From Corynebacterium hylobatis (GTDB lineage Bacteria; Actinomycetota; Actinomycetes; Mycobacteriales; Mycobacteriaceae): a stretch of DNA of 64,000 bases. Position 1 is the stretch's first letter; each line of letters opens with the position of its first letter. Shown here one piece after another: positions 32,768-41,919 of this stretch. Both the position numbers and the translations under genes were made by a program. The DNA lies in contig NZ_RXHJ01000003.1 of assembly GCF_003955685.1 (NCBI RefSeq), positions 62,001 through 126,000 on the forward strand. The letters run 5' to 3'. A model generated the notes under the pieces. That model had not been told where the DNA came from and searched no databases. It was given only the letters and a program-made list of their open reading frames with translations.

Positions 32768-33766
32768 ATGGGTATCTTCCGATCCGACGAGGTGGGCGTC
32801 GGCGACCGCGTGGTCGTCCGGCGGCGGCTCCCCGACACCCCAGGCCACTACACCGACGTCATCGGCCACATCCTGTCCACCGACCCCCTGACCGTCCGCC
32901 CCCAGTCCGTCGGCGGCCTGCCCTCCTCGGCGCCCGCGGTGGAGATCCCCGCCGAGCTGGTACAGGTGGTCAAGCGGCTCTCGCCACGGACCATCCGCAA
33001 CTCGGACATCCGCGCCGTCGAGGTCGCCACGGCCAAGGCCTTCCCCGGCATCGAACACACCTGGACCGCCGACGGCCAGTGGCTCATGCGGGCCGGTGAC
33101 GGCATCACGGAGCGTTCCAACTCCGCGGCACCCCTGGGCCGTTCCGCTGGTTTCGCCCCCCTGCCCCTCGAGGAGATCGCCGCTTTCTACCGGCGCCACG
33201 GCCTGCCGGTGAAGGTGCTCATCCCGGAACGTATCGGACGCCCGGCGGAGAAGCTCGTGGAGGCCGGGGGTTGGGAACTCGGTCCGGAGATCATCGTGAT
33301 GACCCGTTCCCTCGGGGATCTGCCCGCCCCGGAACAGGAGCCGGGACTGATATTCTCCGTCGACGACCAGCCTGATGAGGACTGGCTCGCGCTCTACAAC
33401 TTCCGCGGCCACCCCCTGCCCGTCCATGCGCTGGAGCTGCTGCGCGGCCAGATAGACGGCCGCATGGGCTTCGGCCGCCTGAGCACCCCGACCGGGGAGA
33501 CGGTGGCCATCACCCGTGCCACACTGACCTCCTCGGAGGACGACCGGCTGTGGCTGGGCTATTCCGCCGTCGAGGTCGCCGCCGCCTATCGACGCCGCGG
33601 TCTGGGCACCCGACTCGGGGCCGAGATGCTCAGTTGGGGTGCCGCCAACGAGGCGACCGACGCCTACCTGCAGGTCATCGCCACCAACACCGCGGGCCGC
33701 GCCCTCTATGCCAAGCTCGGTTTCATCGAGCACCACCGGCACCGCTACGCGCGAATGCCGGAATAG
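32768..33766 (+). CDS. GNAT-family N-acetyltransferase
   Basis: A 332-residue protein starting directly after the def stop codon. The N-terminal ~80 residues form a beta-barrel-like domain (VGVGDRVVVRRRLPDTPGHYTDVIG). The C-terminal half contains the GNAT fold with the acetyl-CoA loop in YRRRGLGTRLGAEMLSWG. The same def-GNAT-xthA order occurs in M. tuberculosis (Rv0429c-Rv0428c-Rv0427c). The acceptor is unknown; coupling to def hints at, but does not prove, N-terminal modification. Confidence 0.87.
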   Translation: MGIFRSDEVGVGDRVVVRRRLPDTPGHYTDVIGHILSTDPLTVRPQSVGGLPSSAPAVEIPAELVQVVKRLSPRTIRNSDIRAVEVATAKAFPGIEHTWTADGQWLMRAGDGITERSNSAAPLGRSAGFAPLPLEEIAAFYRRHGLPVKVLIPERIGRPAEKLVEAGGWELGPEIIVMTRSLGDLPAPEQEPGLIFSVDDQPDEDWLALYNFRGHPLPVHALELLRGQIDGRMGFGRLSTPTGETVAITRATLTSSEDDRLWLGYSAVEVAAAYRRRGLGTRLGAEMLSWGAANEATDAYLQVIATNTAGRALYAKLGFIEHHRHRYARMPE

Positions 33767-33876
33767 GGACCGGCAGGGGACTTTCCAGGCCGACCGTTGG
33801 CACCTCAAGCCGGGACCCGTAAACTGTGACGTGGAACACCAACTGCCCCGCCGCCCCCCACTCCCGGGAGTCCCAC

Positions 33877-34296
33877 ATGACCATGCAGTTCAGCCCCAAC
33901 ATCAGTTTCCCCGGCAACGCCACCGAAGCCCTCCGCTTCTACCACGAGGTATTCGGCGGTGAACTCGACATCATGACCTACGATGACATGCCGGACATGA
34001 ACTTCCCCTTCGAACCCCCGGCCGGCACCGTCGCCCACGCCACCCTCAACTCCGGGACCGTGTACATCGCCGGCGGGGACGCCATGGGCCCGGACTCCCC
34101 TGGCCTGGCCTCCGAGGCGTACTCCTTCCTCCTCCAGTTCGACAATGTCGTCGAGGCCAGGGATTACATCGTCCGTCTCACCGCTGGCGGCGGCGAGGTC
34201 ACCATGGCCTTCGAGAAGGCCCCGTGGGGCGACTACTACGGCCAGGTGACCGACCAGTTCGGTGTCGTCTGGATGCTCAACGCCGCCGACAACTGA
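33877..34296 (+). CDS. VOC superfamily (PhnB-like glyoxalase-fold) protein
   Basis: A 139-residue single-module protein with a pattern of two beta-alpha-beta-beta-beta repeats: SPNISFPGNATEALRFYHEVFGGELDIMTY at the start and WGDYYGQVTDQFGVVWMLN at the end. These are typical of PhnB-type VOC proteins of unknown substrate. ATG 33877 has a GGGAG site upstream. A -10-like TAAACT at 33820-33825 may be its own promoter. Confidence 0.85.
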   Translation: MTMQFSPNISFPGNATEALRFYHEVFGGELDIMTYDDMPDMNFPFEPPAGTVAHATLNSGTVYIAGGDAMGPDSPGLASEAYSFLLQFDNVVEARDYIVRLTAGGGEVTMAFEKAPWGDYYGQVTDQFGVVWMLNAADN

Positions 34297-34348
34297 CCCT
34301 GCCCCTGCCCATCCCCCGCATCCGTGCAGTACAGGTAGTGTGTACGGC

Positions 34349-35170
34349 ATGCGGATCGTCAACTGGAACGTCAACTCTGTGCGCACCCGCGCGGACCGGA
34401 TCGTGGATTTCCTCACCCGCCACGATGTGGATGTTCTGGCGGTCCAGGAGACGAAATGCTCGGATGCGCAGTTTCCCTACGAACGCTTCCACGCCGCCGG
34501 CTACGAGGTCGCCCATGAGGGCAGCAGCCAGTGGAACGGTGTGGCGATCATCTCCCGGGTGGGGATCACTGACGTCGAGAAGCAGTTTCCCGGACAGCCC
34601 GGCTTCGACAAGGACCCGAACAATCCGCAGGTCGTGGAATCCCGCGCCATCGGGGCGACCTGCGGCGGGGTGCGCGTCTGGAGTCTCTACGTGCCCAACG
34701 GCCGGGAGATCGCCGACCCGCATTACGACTACAAGCTGCGCTGGCTGTACAACCTCGGCTTCCATGCCGAGAACTCCCTGCGCCGTGACCCCCACCAGAA
34801 GACCGTTTACCTGGGCGACTTCAACATCGCCCCGCTGGACGAGGACGTGTGGGACATCTCCTTCTTCGACGGCAGGACCCACGTGACGGAGGCCGAACGG
34901 GTCGTCTTCGAGGGTCTGCTCGACACCGGACTCGTCGAGGTCACCCGACCGCTCGCCCGCGAGCGCTTCACATACTGGGACTACAAGGGCCTGCGCTTCC
35001 AGCGGGGCCAGGGCATGCGCATCGACTTCCAGCTGGCCACCCCGACACTGGCGAAACTCGCGCAGCGGGCCTTCGTGGACATCGAGGAGCGCGCCGGCAA
35101 GGGCGCCTCCGACCATGCCCCGGTAGTCGTCGACTACGTGGGTAAGCCGAACTTCGACGAGGTCCGTTAG
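34349..35170 (+). CDS. xthA: Exodeoxyribonuclease III / AP endonuclease
   Basis: A 273-residue DNA-repair nuclease. Catalytic segments are the N terminus IVNWNVNS, the metal Glu in AVQETKCSD (about residue 34), GDFNI (Asp/Asn), and the final SDHAPV (Asp-His pair). ATG 34349 lies 7 bases after TAGTGT, so a leaderless mRNA is likely; the longer frame from 34262 overlaps the VOC gene and is rejected. It acts on abasic sites in base-excision repair. Confidence 0.95.
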   Translation: MRIVNWNVNSVRTRADRIVDFLTRHDVDVLAVQETKCSDAQFPYERFHAAGYEVAHEGSSQWNGVAIISRVGITDVEKQFPGQPGFDKDPNNPQVVESRAIGATCGGVRVWSLYVPNGREIADPHYDYKLRWLYNLGFHAENSLRRDPHQKTVYLGDFNIAPLDEDVWDISFFDGRTHVTEAERVVFEGLLDTGLVEVTRPLARERFTYWDYKGLRFQRGQGMRIDFQLATPTLAKLAQRAFVDIEERAGKGASDHAPVVVDYVGKPNFDEVR

Positions 35171-35175
35171 CCGCC

Positions 35176-36663
35176 GTGAGCCTGGCCCTCGACCTCAGCG
35201 GCTGGCAGCTCGTCGGCCTGATCATCGACTACACGATCAAGATCCTCGCCATCGGCCTCGTACCGGAGGGCAGGAGGCCGAGTTCCTCGACGGCGTGGCT
35301 GCTGGCGATTCTCCTGCTGCCCTTCGTCGGCCTGCCACTGTTCCTGCTCATGGGTTCGCCCTACATCAACCGGCGCCGCCACCGCATCCAGCAGGAGGCG
35401 AACGTCATGGTCGAGGACGTCCAGTCAGAGGTCCCGGACTGGCCGGCGGGGGCGGACCTGCGGCCGGCGGTCCAGTCGATCACCCGACTCAACCGGCGCC
35501 TGACCAACCTGCCGGCCGTCACCGGATATAACCACGGCGTCCTCGGCGACTACGACGAAACCATCCGGCGGATGGCGCAGGCGGTGGACGAGGCCGAGAG
35601 CCACGTCCACGTGGAGATCTACATCACCGCCTGGGATGACACGACGGATGTGTTCTTCCGCGCGTTGGAACGCGCGGTGCAGCGCGGGGTGAAGGTCCGG
35701 TACCTCTTCGACCAGATCGGTTCGATGAAGTACCCCGGCTACCTCAGGTTGGGCCGCCGCCTCACCGAGATCGGGGTGGACTGGCGGCTGATGCTGCCCG
35801 TGAAGCCGTGGCGGCTGCGCTTCCGCCGGCCGGACCTGCGCAACCACCGGAAACTGCTCATCATCGACGAGCGGGTGGCGTTCATGGGGTCGATCAACAT
35901 GATCGACCGCTCCTACCTGGTCAGGGGCAATATCAGGGCCGGCCGGAAATGGGTCGACGTGATGGTCGAGCTGACCGGCCCGGTGGTCGCATCGATGGCC
36001 TTCGTGTTCGCGGTGGACTGGTACACGGAGACCAACGAGATGCTTGAGGTCTCCCCATCCCTGGAGGGGCCGGACAGCGCCGGCCCAGGGGACAACCTCA
36101 ACATCGTGCAGCTGGTCCCCTCCGGCCCGGGATACACCACCGAACCCAACCTGCGGATGTTCAACTCCATCCTGCACCTGGCCAGACACCGCCTGGTCCT
36201 GTGCTCGCCCTATTTCATCCCGGACGAGTCCCTGCTGGAGGCGGTGACCTCCGCCTGCTACCGCGGGGTGCAGGTGGATCTGCTGGTCTCCGAACAGTCG
36301 GATCAGTTCATGGTCCACCATGCGCAGTCCTCCTACTACCAGACCCTGCTGGAGGCGGGCGTGCGCATCCACTTCTTCCCCGCCCCCTACGTGCTGCACT
36401 CGAAGTTCATCCTCGCCGATCCGGGGATGGAGGGCAGCTCCATCGGCACCGTCGGATCCTCGAACATGGACATGCGCAGCTTCGGCCTCAACTACGAGTC
36501 GACACTGATGATCACGGAGGGCAACCTGCTCGTGCAGCTCGATGAACTCGCCCGGGCCTACCTGGCCGTCTCCCGGCAGCTGTCGCTGGAGGAGTGGAAC
36601 GACCGGAGCTTCGCCCGGCGGTACCTGGACAACGTCATGAAACTGACATCCGCCCTCCAATGA
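35176..36663 (+). CDS. cls: Cardiolipin synthase (phospholipase D superfamily)
   Basis: A 495-residue membrane enzyme. Two N-terminal TM helices (LVGLIIDYTIKILAIGLV; WLLAILLLPFVGLPLFLLMG) precede two PLD domains with both HKD motifs: NHRKLLIID...GSIN (about residue 220) and LHSKFILADP...GSSNMD (about residue 405). It condenses phosphatidylglycerol into cardiolipin. GTG 35176 begins 5 bases after the xthA stop, so they probably share a transcript. Confidence 0.94.
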   Translation: MSLALDLSGWQLVGLIIDYTIKILAIGLVPEGRRPSSSTAWLLAILLLPFVGLPLFLLMGSPYINRRRHRIQQEANVMVEDVQSEVPDWPAGADLRPAVQSITRLNRRLTNLPAVTGYNHGVLGDYDETIRRMAQAVDEAESHVHVEIYITAWDDTTDVFFRALERAVQRGVKVRYLFDQIGSMKYPGYLRLGRRLTEIGVDWRLMLPVKPWRLRFRRPDLRNHRKLLIIDERVAFMGSINMIDRSYLVRGNIRAGRKWVDVMVELTGPVVASMAFVFAVDWYTETNEMLEVSPSLEGPDSAGPGDNLNIVQLVPSGPGYTTEPNLRMFNSILHLARHRLVLCSPYFIPDESLLEAVTSACYRGVQVDLLVSEQSDQFMVHHAQSSYYQTLLEAGVRIHFFPAPYVLHSKFILADPGMEGSSIGTVGSSNMDMRSFGLNYESTLMITEGNLLVQLDELARAYLAVSRQLSLEEWNDRSFARRYLDNVMKLTSALQ

Positions 36664-36750
36664 CGGCCAATCGTGGAAAGCGACCACTGGTGATAGATTC
36701 AGGTGTACGTGAGCTGTCCTGAAGATGTCCGGAAAGTTAAGGGGTGAGGC

Positions 36751-37974
36751 ATGACCGCTGGACGTACCCGTCCCGTCCCCCTGCCCGGTACGCAACACTT
36801 CATCAACCCCCGGAAGATCCCCGCTGAGCGGGACTTCGTCGCACTCTCCACCTTCGGCGCCACCGTGCGCTGGATGGGGGTCGCCGGTGCTGTCCTGATG
36901 ATGATCACGGCGATCTACCTCATCCTCGACGGCGCCCAGGGACTGGGCACCGGCACCGTGGCCAGGCTCTTCGAACTGGCCACCAACCCCTTCATCGGTC
37001 TGCTCATCGGCATCCTCGCCACCGCCGCCATCCAGTCCTCGACAACCGTGACCACGCTGACCGTCGCGGCCGTAGGCACCGGTGCCGTCTCGGTCCCCGT
37101 GGCGATCCCGATCATCCTGGGCGCGAACGTCGGCACAACGGTCACCGCCTCTCTGGTTGCCTTCAGTTACGTCGGCGACCGCGCCAACTTCCGCCGGGCC
37201 TTCACCTCCGCCTCGCTGCACACGTGGTTCAACCTCACCTTCGTCTGCCTCATCTTTCCCCTGGAGCTGCTCTTCCAGCCGCTGCAGCGCTTCACGAACC
37301 TGGTGGCCGATTCCCTGCTCGCCGAGGGCACCACCGGAACCAGCCGGGGCCTGTTCACCCTCTTCTCCCCGCTGATCGGCGCCATCGGCACCGATGGTCT
37401 CCTCGGCTCCCTCCTCTCCCCCCACATCGCAGCGATGGCCGGCATCGTGCTCGGCGTGGTGCTGGTTCTCACGGCGGTGCGCATCCTCAACGCCCAGCTG
37501 TCCGTCCTCACCGCCGCCGCCACCCGCACCCTGCTGGAACGCTCCTCCGGTGCCTCCGATGCGCTCGGGGTGTTCTCCGGGACGGTGGGCACGGCAGCCG
37601 TCCAGGCCTCCTCGATCACCGTGTCCTCGTTACTGCCCTTCGCGGTGTCGAAATCGCTGAAGCTGCGCGAGATCCTCGCCCTCACCCTCGGCGCCAACGT
37701 GGGCACCACCCTCATGGCACTGATCACCGCCCTCGCTGTCCCGGGTTCCCTGGGTCCCTATGCAGTCCAGGCCGGCCTGGTGCACGTCACGTTCAACACC
37801 ACGGGCACACTGCTTGTCCTGCTCATCCGACCCCTGCGCGAATGGCTCATCCGGCTGGCCGAACTCTCCGGCCGACTGGCCGCGCGCGGCTACTCCTACG
37901 CCGCCACCGCCATGCTCCTGGGTTACTTCCTCATCCCGGCAGTGGTCATCCTGATCTACACGCTCCTGAGCTGA
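36751..37974 (+). CDS. Na+/phosphate symporter family protein (NptA/PhoU-less type)
   Basis: A 407-residue polytopic membrane protein with about nine TM helices. The inverted-repeat signature occurs twice: AAIQSSTTVTTLTV with ILGANVGTTVTASL, and AAVQASSITVSSLL with TLGANVGTTLMALI. This is the Na/Pi-cotransporter repeat, with QSST replaced by QASS in the second copy. There is no C-terminal PhoU domain. The transported solute is presumed to be phosphate. Confidence 0.92.
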   Translation: MTAGRTRPVPLPGTQHFINPRKIPAERDFVALSTFGATVRWMGVAGAVLMMITAIYLILDGAQGLGTGTVARLFELATNPFIGLLIGILATAAIQSSTTVTTLTVAAVGTGAVSVPVAIPIILGANVGTTVTASLVAFSYVGDRANFRRAFTSASLHTWFNLTFVCLIFPLELLFQPLQRFTNLVADSLLAEGTTGTSRGLFTLFSPLIGAIGTDGLLGSLLSPHIAAMAGIVLGVVLVLTAVRILNAQLSVLTAAATRTLLERSSGASDALGVFSGTVGTAAVQASSITVSSLLPFAVSKSLKLREILALTLGANVGTTLMALITALAVPGSLGPYAVQAGLVHVTFNTTGTLLVLLIRPLREWLIRLAELSGRLAARGYSYAATAMLLGYFLIPAVVILIYTLLS

Positions 37975-37999
37975 CCACCGGCCCCCACACCGGCAGGAT

Positions 38000-38761
38000 C
38001 TAAGCGTCGCGGCGCTGCAGCACCACCACACCCGCCACCCAGGTCACCACCGCCCAGGCCAGGAAGAAGGCACCGGAACCCTTGACGTCCCACGCCACCC
38101 CGTCCAGCGCGAAGTCGTTGACGAAGGCGTTGAGGTTCTCAAAAGGCAGGTAGCGGACGATATCGTGACCCACCTTGGGCACGAGACGGAAGATCTGCTC
38201 CAGGCCCATGAACCAGATGAGCATGAGCGCCACCGTGCCGGCGGTCTGCCGCAGGAGCAGGGCCATCCCCTGGCTGAACATGACGATCATCGCCGCCGCC
38301 GCGGGGTAGACCCACATGATCTCCTGCGCTGCGGGGTCCTGCAGCGGCTCGAACATCGCCGCCGCTGACGGCGGGGCGAGGGTCTTCGCGATGAAGAATG
38401 CCGCGACCACCACGAGGAATGTCAGGGCCGCCGCAAAAGCCGCGTACAGCAGCAGCTTCGCCAGGGCCACGGTCCACCGGCGGGGTGTGGCCAGGAAGGT
38501 CGCAGACTGCAGCTGGTAGCGGTATTCGGTGGTCACCAGCATGATCGACTGGATCATGAGTACGGGGAAGCCGATGAGGTACACCGCCGCCACGGTGGAG
38601 GAGGCCCACAGGGTGGGGAAACCGCCGTCGGCCTCCATGGTCGTGGAACCGGTCAGCGCCGCCCAGCCGAGGGCCAGGCCGATGAACAGTGCGGTGGTCC
38701 ACCAGAAGGAGGCCGTCGTGCGCAGTTTGGTGAACTCCGCCGCCAGCGTGTTGAGGAACAT
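38000..38761 (-). CDS. ABC-2 type exporter permease
   Basis: A 253-residue protein with about six TM helices and an N terminus FLNTLAAEFTKLRTTASFW, typical of small ABC-2 permeases with the basic EFxKLRT start. It is coded 3 bases after its ATPase partner. The substrate is unknown; such pairs often export antibiotics, lipids or peptides. Confidence 0.9.
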   Translation of the reverse strand: MFLNTLAAEFTKLRTTASFWWTTALFIGLALGWAALTGSTTMEADGGFPTLWASSTVAAVYLIGFPVLMIQSIMLVTTEYRYQLQSATFLATPRRWTVALAKLLLYAAFAAALTFLVVVAAFFIAKTLAPPSAAAMFEPLQDPAAQEIMWVYPAAAAMIVMFSQGMALLLRQTAGTVALMLIWFMGLEQIFRLVPKVGHDIVRYLPFENLNAFVNDFALDGVAWDVKGSGAFFLAWAVVTWVAGVVVLQRRDA

Positions 38762-38764
38762 CGT

Positions 38765-39685
38765 CTACTTCGCCGACCTCTCCGGTCCCCGGGCCTGGTA
38801 CTGCACGGCAGTTCCCGTGGAATCCATGAACGCCTCCTCCAGCGACGCCTGTCGCATCGACAACTCATACAGCCGGAAACCCCCGGTGAAGGCCAGCTCG
38901 CCGACCTGCTCGGTCGTGGCGTCCGGCACCTCCAGCGCCGGCCCCGCGGGTGCCGGCTCCAACCCGGCGCGGGTGAGGTGCGCGGCGAATTCATCGAGCC
39001 GTTCGCTACGTACCACCACTGTGGAGGCCGAGTGCTCGCGGATGAATTCCGCCGTCGTCGTGTCCGCCACCAGGCGACCCCGCCCGATGACGATGAGCCG
39101 GTCCGCGGTCAGCGCCATCTCGGAGAGCAGGTGGGAGGAGATGAGCACCGTGCGTCCCTCGGCGGCCAGGGCCTTGAGCAGGTCACGGACCCAACGGATG
39201 CCCTCAGGGTCGAGGCCGTTGACAGGTTCGTCCAGCACCAGGATCCTCGGGTCGCCCAGCAGTGCCCCCGCCAGGCCGAGACGCTGTCCCATGCCGAGGG
39301 AGAAACCACCCGTCCGCTTCCGGGCCACCCCGGCCAGGCCGACGAGTCCGAGGACCTCGTCGACGCGCTTCTGGGGGATACCGTTGGACTGCGCGAGCCA
39401 CCTCAGGTGGTTCGCGGCGCTGCGGTTGGGGTGGACCGCTTTCGCGTCGAGAAGCGAGCCGACGACGGTCAGGGGGCGGGGCAGCTCGCGGTAGGGACGG
39501 GAATTGACGAGCGCGGTACCGGAGGTCGGTGTGTCGAGGCCGACAATCATCCGCATCGTCGTCGATTTACCAGCGCCGTTGGGGCCGAGGAAGCCGGTGA
39601 CGATGCCCGGTTGCACCCTGAAGGTGAGGTCCTCGACCGCACGGACCGGACCGTAGTCCTTGGTCAGACCTGCAACGTGGATCAT
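38765..39685 (-). CDS. ABC transporter ATP-binding protein
   Basis: A 306-residue ATPase. Walker A is GPNGAGKST, the signature is FSLGMGQRLGLAGALLGDP (a degenerate SLGMGQR type common in drug-export ATPases), Walker B is ILVLDEP, and the switch His lies in VLISSHLLSEM. The C-terminal ~90 residues form the extra domain of DrrA/BcrA-like proteins. ATG 39685 has an AGGGTGG site; GTG 39694 is an alternative. It works with the permease just downstream. Confidence 0.93.
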   Translation of the reverse strand: MIHVAGLTKDYGPVRAVEDLTFRVQPGIVTGFLGPNGAGKSTTMRMIVGLDTPTSGTALVNSRPYRELPRPLTVVGSLLDAKAVHPNRSAANHLRWLAQSNGIPQKRVDEVLGLVGLAGVARKRTGGFSLGMGQRLGLAGALLGDPRILVLDEPVNGLDPEGIRWVRDLLKALAAEGRTVLISSHLLSEMALTADRLIVIGRGRLVADTTTAEFIREHSASTVVVRSERLDEFAAHLTRAGLEPAPAGPALEVPDATTEQVGELAFTGGFRLYELSMRQASLEEAFMDSTGTAVQYQARGPERSAK

Positions 39686-39707
39686 GACGTCCACCCTGCC
39701 ACAGGAT

Positions 39708-40214
39708 TCAGGAGTGCAGCCTGTGAATTGCCTGAGCGAGTCCGGGGAGTGCCTTCGCGAAAGCGGGCATCAGGGGCAGCTCCCCCACCCGGGACAGGGG
39801 CACCCACTGCAGCTCGAGGGATTCCTCGTTGCCGAAGGTCTTCAACGGTGCCCCGGTGGTGGTGCGGGCGATGACGGTCGTGTACGTCCAGCCGGAGGCC
39901 AGCTCCGGCTGCTGCGGATCCCCGGGGTAGGGACCGGCGGTGACGTGTTCCTCCAGCACCTCGACCAGGGAGGATTCAATGGAGCACTCCTCCACCGTCT
40001 CGCGCACCGCGGCCTCCGCGATCGACTCGTGGGAGTCCCGCGCCCCACCCGGCAACGCCCAGGTGCCGCCATTGTTCGTCCACAGCGCGCGGTGCTGCAT
40101 GAGCACCAGCGGATCGTCGTCGCCGGCCAGCAGCATCAGGCCGGCGGCGCCGTGACGTCCCCACACCCGAACTCCGCCGGGACCTGCAGCCCAGCCGTTT
40201 CCGTCACCGTTCAT
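39708..40214 (-). CDS. NUDIX hydrolase (MutT3-like)
   Basis: A 168-residue hydrolase with the Nudix box GGARDSHESIAEAAVRET plus VEE (GX5EX7REUXEE) at about residues 56-78. The M. tuberculosis counterpart next to the glnX homologue is mutT3 (Rv0413), a sanitising pyrophosphatase, so the position supports that call. On the minus strand TACGCT (40223-40228) lies 8 bases before the ATG, indicating a leaderless transcript. Confidence 0.9.
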   Translation of the reverse strand: MNGDGNGWAAGPGGVRVWGRHGAAGLMLLAGDDDPLVLMQHRALWTNNGGTWALPGGARDSHESIAEAAVRETVEECSIESSLVEVLEEHVTAGPYPGDPQQPELASGWTYTTVIARTTTGAPLKTFGNEESLELQWVPLSRVGELPLMPAFAKALPGLAQAIHRLHS

Positions 40215-40302
40215 ACCTGTAGAGCGTAGTCGGACTGAGGGACACCGTCCGGGAGATGGCGCACGGGGTGCAGGCTCATGGCGCAGGACACACCAGGCGG
40301 GT

Positions 40303-40308
40303 TATCAT
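40303..40308 (+). promoter_or_regulatory. -10 element of the glnX-glnH-pknG operon
   Basis: TATCAT ends 6 bases before the ATG at 40315. With this geometry, transcription would begin at or next to the A of the start codon. The hexamer is close to the TATAAT consensus; the -35 region is poor. Confidence 0.6.
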
Positions 40309-40314
40309 GTGGTA

Positions 40315-41919
40315 ATGACCGGCGCGACGGAGACCCCCGATCCAGAGCAGCCAGACAGAGGGGTCGGATCTGAGCGTGCCACGGGGGGAGTTCTCTCTGG
40401 CCCGGCGGGCACGTTGCTGCACTACCGTCGAACACGCCTGCGCGAGCGCGTCGCCGGGGCCTCCCGTTCCGACCGGAAGGCCGTCGTCGAGGATGACGGG
40501 GCGGACGTCCCCGAGGACACCCGGGACCACTGGCTGGACGAGGTCACCTCCGGCGATGAGCAGCACCGCCGCGGTATGACCTCCCGCGTCATGGACACCT
40601 TCACGGTGCCCTACCTGTGGTTCCGCCGTGTCTTCGCCTTCCTGGTCACCACCCCCGGCAAGCTGGTGGGCATCACCGTCGTGCTCTCGATGGCGATCTT
40701 CGCGGCCGGCTACTCGATGTCCCAGTCCTCCTCGCAACGCCAGTCGGAGCTTGACGTCCTGCTCACCACCACGGAGCCCATGAGCTACGCGGCGCACAAC
40801 CTCTACACCTCGCTGTCGCTGGCGGACACGATCGCCACCACCGGTTTCGTGCAGGCAGGCGTGGAGTCCGCCGGCACCCGGGCCCGCTACAACGCCGCCA
40901 TCGACCGGGCGATGCTCTCCGCGACGGAGACAGCCGCCGGCATCTCCTTCTCCGACCGCAACACCCTCCAGCTCATCGCGGACATCGAACGGCAGATCCC
41001 CGTATACACCGGTCTGGTGGAGACGGCGCGGACCAACAACCGTCTGGGCAATCCGGTCGCCGTGGCATACATGGCAGAGGCCTCCTCCCTGATGCGCGAT
41101 GAGATCCTGCCGGCCGCCGCCCGCCTGTTCACGCTCACCTCCAGTGAGGTCCGCAACCAGCAGAGCGACCTCACCCGGCCGCAGTGGGTGCCCCTGTCCG
41201 GTCTGCTCGCGGCCGTATTCTTCCTCGTCATCGCCCAGTGGCTGCTGTGGCGGATGACCCGGCGCAGACTCAACCGGGGCTTCCTCACCGCGACGGCGCT
41301 CATGCTGGTAGCGATCGTGTGGGTCTCCGCCTCCAACTTCGGTACCTGGCAGGCGGGTACCCGCGGCTTCGAGGAGGCTTCCATGCCCTGGGATTCGTTG
41401 ACCGCCTCCCGGATCCAGGCGCAGCAGGCCCGCACCTCCGAGACCCTGGCGCTGGTGCGCCGCCAGTCGGTGGAGGACTCCAACGTCTCCTTCGGAGCCA
41501 CCGTCGAGGCCGTCACCGTCGCCCTCGACGATTTCGAGCAGGCGGAGGGGCACAACCCCAACGCCTCGGGAGCCAACCGGGCCCAGATCGTCGAGGCCCG
41601 GACGGCGCTGGCGGACTGGTCAGAGGCCCATGAGCGGTTCACCCACGCGATGAACAACGGCAACTACCCCGAGGCGGTGCGGCTGGCCACCGCAACAACG
41701 CTCGTGCCGGGTTCCCCCGCCACCTCCGCGGCAGCCTACGACCGGCTCGACGGGGCGCTCTCCCGTCTGATCGCCGATGCCCGTTCCTCCATGCGCGCCT
41801 TCATCAACGACGGCCTAGCCGCCACCCAGCTCGTCTCCACCGCAGTGCTGCTGCTGTCCGTCCTGGCCATCGTCGCGGTGTGGATCGGCGTGCGTCCCCG
41901 ACTGCAGGAGTACCTGTGA
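40315..41919 (+). CDS. glnX: GlnX, membrane signal transducer of the GlnH-PknG pathway
   Basis: A 534-residue protein with four TM helices (about residues 120-140, 295-315, 325-345 and 508-528) separating two extracytosolic helical domains. The layout matches GlnX of C. glutamicum and Rv0412c of M. tuberculosis. Known biology: amino-acid binding by GlnH is signalled through GlnX to PknG, which phosphorylates OdhI/GarA and so controls 2-oxoglutarate dehydrogenase. ATG 40315 fits a leaderless mRNA; GTG 40309 is less likely. Its stop overlaps the glnH start (TGATG). Confidence 0.93.
   Translation: MTGATETPDPEQPDRGVGSERATGGVLSGPAGTLLHYRRTRLRERVAGASRSDRKAVVEDDGADVPEDTRDHWLDEVTSGDEQHRRGMTSRVMDTFTVPYLWFRRVFAFLVTTPGKLVGITVVLSMAIFAAGYSMSQSSSQRQSELDVLLTTTEPMSYAAHNLYTSLSLADTIATTGFVQAGVESAGTRARYNAAIDRAMLSATETAAGISFSDRNTLQLIADIERQIPVYTGLVETARTNNRLGNPVAVAYMAEASSLMRDEILPAAARLFTLTSSEVRNQQSDLTRPQWVPLSGLLAAVFFLVIAQWLLWRMTRRRLNRGFLTATALMLVAIVWVSASNFGTWQAGTRGFEEASMPWDSLTASRIQAQQARTSETLALVRRQSVEDSNVSFGATVEAVTVALDDFEQAEGHNPNASGANRAQIVEARTALADWSEAHERFTHAMNNGNYPEAVRLATATTLVPGSPATSAAAYDRLDGALSRLIADARSSMRAFINDGLAATQLVSTAVLLLSVLAIVAVWIGVRPRLQEYL

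Noticed and set aside
38793..39500. Possible second gene opposite the ABC ATPase
   Set aside because: Plus-strand frame is rich in Arg/Ser and mirrors the ATPase codons; no start signals.
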